From Pseudomonadales bacterium (lineage in GTDB: Bacteria > Pseudomonadota > Gammaproteobacteria > Pseudomonadales > Azotimanducaceae), in the NCBI GenBank assembly GCA_030749725.1, contig JASMJM010000135.1, positions 1-64,000 on the forward strand: a stretch of DNA of 64,000 bases, written 5' to 3'. Positions 62,809-64,000 of the stretch are shown here, in pieces. The first letter of the stretch is position 1; every line of letters starts with the position of its first letter. Below the pieces are notes generated by a model. It did no database searches. It worked only from the letters and a program-made list of their open reading frames with translations, and was not told where the DNA came from. The position numbers were made by a program, and so were the translations under genes.

Positions 62809-62990
62809 TAGTGTGCTGTCCCGCAACTGAGTGGTCGTTATTCGGTCGGCATATTTTGTTCCTGGCGAGGCGCGAGGACGCCGTAGGTTGGGCACCCTCG
62901 CCGGGCGCCCCTCGTCGGGCACGCCCAGTCGAAGTCCAGGGACCAAATAGGCCAGCGAATAAGGCCAGGTAATTGTGGGACAGTACACTA
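62809..62990. mobile_element. MITE-like element with 20-bp inverted ends and TA flanks
   Basis: The ends TAGTGTGCTGTCCCGCAACT (62809-62828) and the reverse complement of 62971-62990 are 17/20 identical, and TA flanks both sides. The interior (about 140 bases) is GC-rich and has no open frame of note. TA flanks and TAGTGT-type ends suggest an IS630/Tc1-related non-autonomous element. The right end supplies the TAG stop of the CoA-transferase gene. A shorter relic lies at 25594-25634. Confidence 0.72.
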
Positions 62991-64000
62991 ATACACCACC
63001 TTTGCGTCGATAAGCCTCTGCACCTCGTTCTGCGCGAGGCCGAGAATGTCACCCAGGACAGCAAAACTGTCCTGGCCAAGATCTGGAGCCGGGTTCACCT
63101 TGGGCCGAGGTCCCGGCCGGAATTTCCATGGCAGCCCGGGCAGCCTCAACACCTCTCCCTGGTTCGTCTCGTGGCTTACAAAAAAACCGTGCGCAGCCAG
63201 GTGCGGATCGTTGTATACGTCGACGCCGTTCATGGACGGACCGGCGGGGACACCCCGTGCCTGCAAACGCTCAACGGCCTCGTCAACGGACAAATCGTGG
63301 CTCCATAAGCTGATCAATTCATTCAACTTCTCTGCGTTCGCTTTACGGTCGGCCAGGGAGGCGAACTTCGGATCGTCGGCCAGACCGGGCTGCTCGACAA
63401 TGCTGCACAGTGATCGCCACTGCTCGTCGCTGGTCACGGCGATCGCCACCCAGCTGTCATCACCCAGGCAGGGATACAGTCCGTGTGGCGCGTACATTGG
63501 ATCGGCGTTGCCGAGGGGGCCGTGCTTGCGCCGGTTCGTGCTGAAGTCCATCAACGCCTCCGGCAACATGGTGCATATGACCTCGGCCATGGCGAAGTCA
63601 ACATATTGGCCAACACCCGTTTGCGCTCGGCTGTACAGCGCGCTGACGATGAGGAAGGTCTCAAACATGCCGGTGACCGGGTCCGTCCAGACGCCACCTG
63701 GCAGCGGCCGCCCGCCGGCGTTGCCGGTAAGACCGCTCCATCCGGTAAAGCACTGTATCAGCGTGCCGTAGGCCACGTGATCACGATCCGGACCGGTGTG
63801 CCCCAACCCCGATGAGGAGACCACGATCAGGTCCGGGCGCAACGCCTTGAGGACGTCGTAGCCAAGCCCCAGACGCTCGAACACGCCGCTAGCAAAATTC
63901 TCAATCACCACGTCGCTCACCGCGATCAGTTGCTTGGCGAGTTCCAGTCCCTCAGGCGCGGCGAGGTTCAGGGCGAGTGAGCGCTTGCTCTGATTCAGCA
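62988..64000 (-). CDS. CaiB/BaiF-type (class III) CoA-transferase, 5' end outside window
   Basis: At least 336 residues of a family III CoA-transferase, which moves CoA between carboxylic acids via an enzyme-bound acyl-CoA. The frame is open to the window edge and includes NQSKRSLALNLAAPEGLELA, DVVIENFASGVFERLGLGYD, SSSGLGHTGPDRD, GNAGGRPLPGGVWTDPVTGM and APHGLYPCLGDDSWVAIAV. Family enzymes are typically about 400-440 aa, so perhaps 60-100 residues lie beyond. The TAG stop at 62988-62990 is inside the inverted end of the MITE-like element, yet the protein ending (LIDAKVVY) looks complete. Confidence 0.93.
   Translation of the reverse strand, partial: LNQSKRSLALNLAAPEGLELAKQLIAVSDVVIENFASGVFERLGLGYDVLKALRPDLIVVSSSGLGHTGPDRDHVAYGTLIQCFTGWSGLTGNAGGRPLPGGVWTDPVTGMFETFLIVSALYSRAQTGVGQYVDFAMAEVICTMLPEALMDFSTNRRKHGPLGNADPMYAPHGLYPCLGDDSWVAIAVTSDEQWRSLCSIVEQPGLADDPKFASLADRKANAEKLNELISLWSHDLSVDEAVERLQARGVPAGPSMNGVDVYNDPHLAAHGFFVSHETNQGEVLRLPGLPWKFRPGPRPKVNPAPDLGQDSFAVLGDILGLAQNEVQRLIDAKVVY

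Overview
The window looks like a chromosomal stretch of a Gram-negative, probably gammaproteobacterial, organism. The signs are a TonB-dependent receptor, several lipoboxes, a MacB/LolCDE-like exporter, a YefM-YoeB module and an IS21-type end. The content fits an uncultured marine or host-associated lineage rich in acyl-CoA, VOC, sulfatase and F420-type genes. The lineage is inferred from gene content only. I saw no rRNA, tRNA or CRISPR array.

Layout. 1-239: nested insertion-sequence ends (IS3 inside the first codons of an IS21 istA). 0.4-4.7 kb: HlyD adaptor, ABC ATPase and two FtsX-type permeases. 4.9-26 kb: a mosaic of small-molecule and lipid metabolism with two crotonases, a cytoplasmic sulfatase, an IDI-like Nudix protein, a flavin reductase, an F420-type LLM oxidoreductase, a pair of acyl-CoA dehydrogenases, a frameshifted carboxylesterase, an acyl-CoA synthetase, a methyltransferase, a MATE exporter, a cyclase, an MMPL/RND transporter, VOC proteins, a macro-domain protein and a serine hydrolase lacking its catalytic lysine. 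27-41 kb: a glycan/sugar island with a POT transporter, a GH127-like hydrolase, two unrecognised proteins, a PQQ dehydrogenase, and a tight operon joining a secreted ADP-ribosylglycohydrolase-like protein to a ribose-type ABC importer, followed by an LCIB-type carbonic anhydrase. 42 kb: YefM-YoeB. 42.7-46.8 kb: a Mo/W-bis-MGD enzyme, convergent with a multi-[4Fe-4S] protein across a shared terminator, and a His-rich NicO/UreH-type transporter. 47-53 kb: an alpha/beta hydrolase, a frameshifted TonB receptor with tandem terminators, a double VOC protein and a small lipoprotein. 53.8-58.5 kb: a membrane multihaem cytochrome joined to an FG-GAP/ASPIC-UnbV/TPR protein. 58.6-64 kb: an M13 peptidase split by a TAA codon, a TPR protein, an acetoacetate-decarboxylase-like protein, a MITE-like element and a CaiB/BaiF CoA-transferase running off the end.

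Best candidates for something new: (i) the secreted ADP-ribosylglycohydrolase-like protein plus RbsBAC-like importer, whose C-terminal beta-sandwich resembles the N-terminal module of the GH127 protein nearby, suggesting one extracytoplasmic pentose-glycoside scavenging system; (ii) the multihaem cytochrome with its ASPIC-UnbV partner; (iii) the Mo/W enzyme, Fe-S protein and metal transporter block. Three long genes are each broken by a single-base event, so either the genome is decaying or the assembly carries errors. A short TA-flanked inverted-repeat element supplies the TAG stop codon of two different genes.
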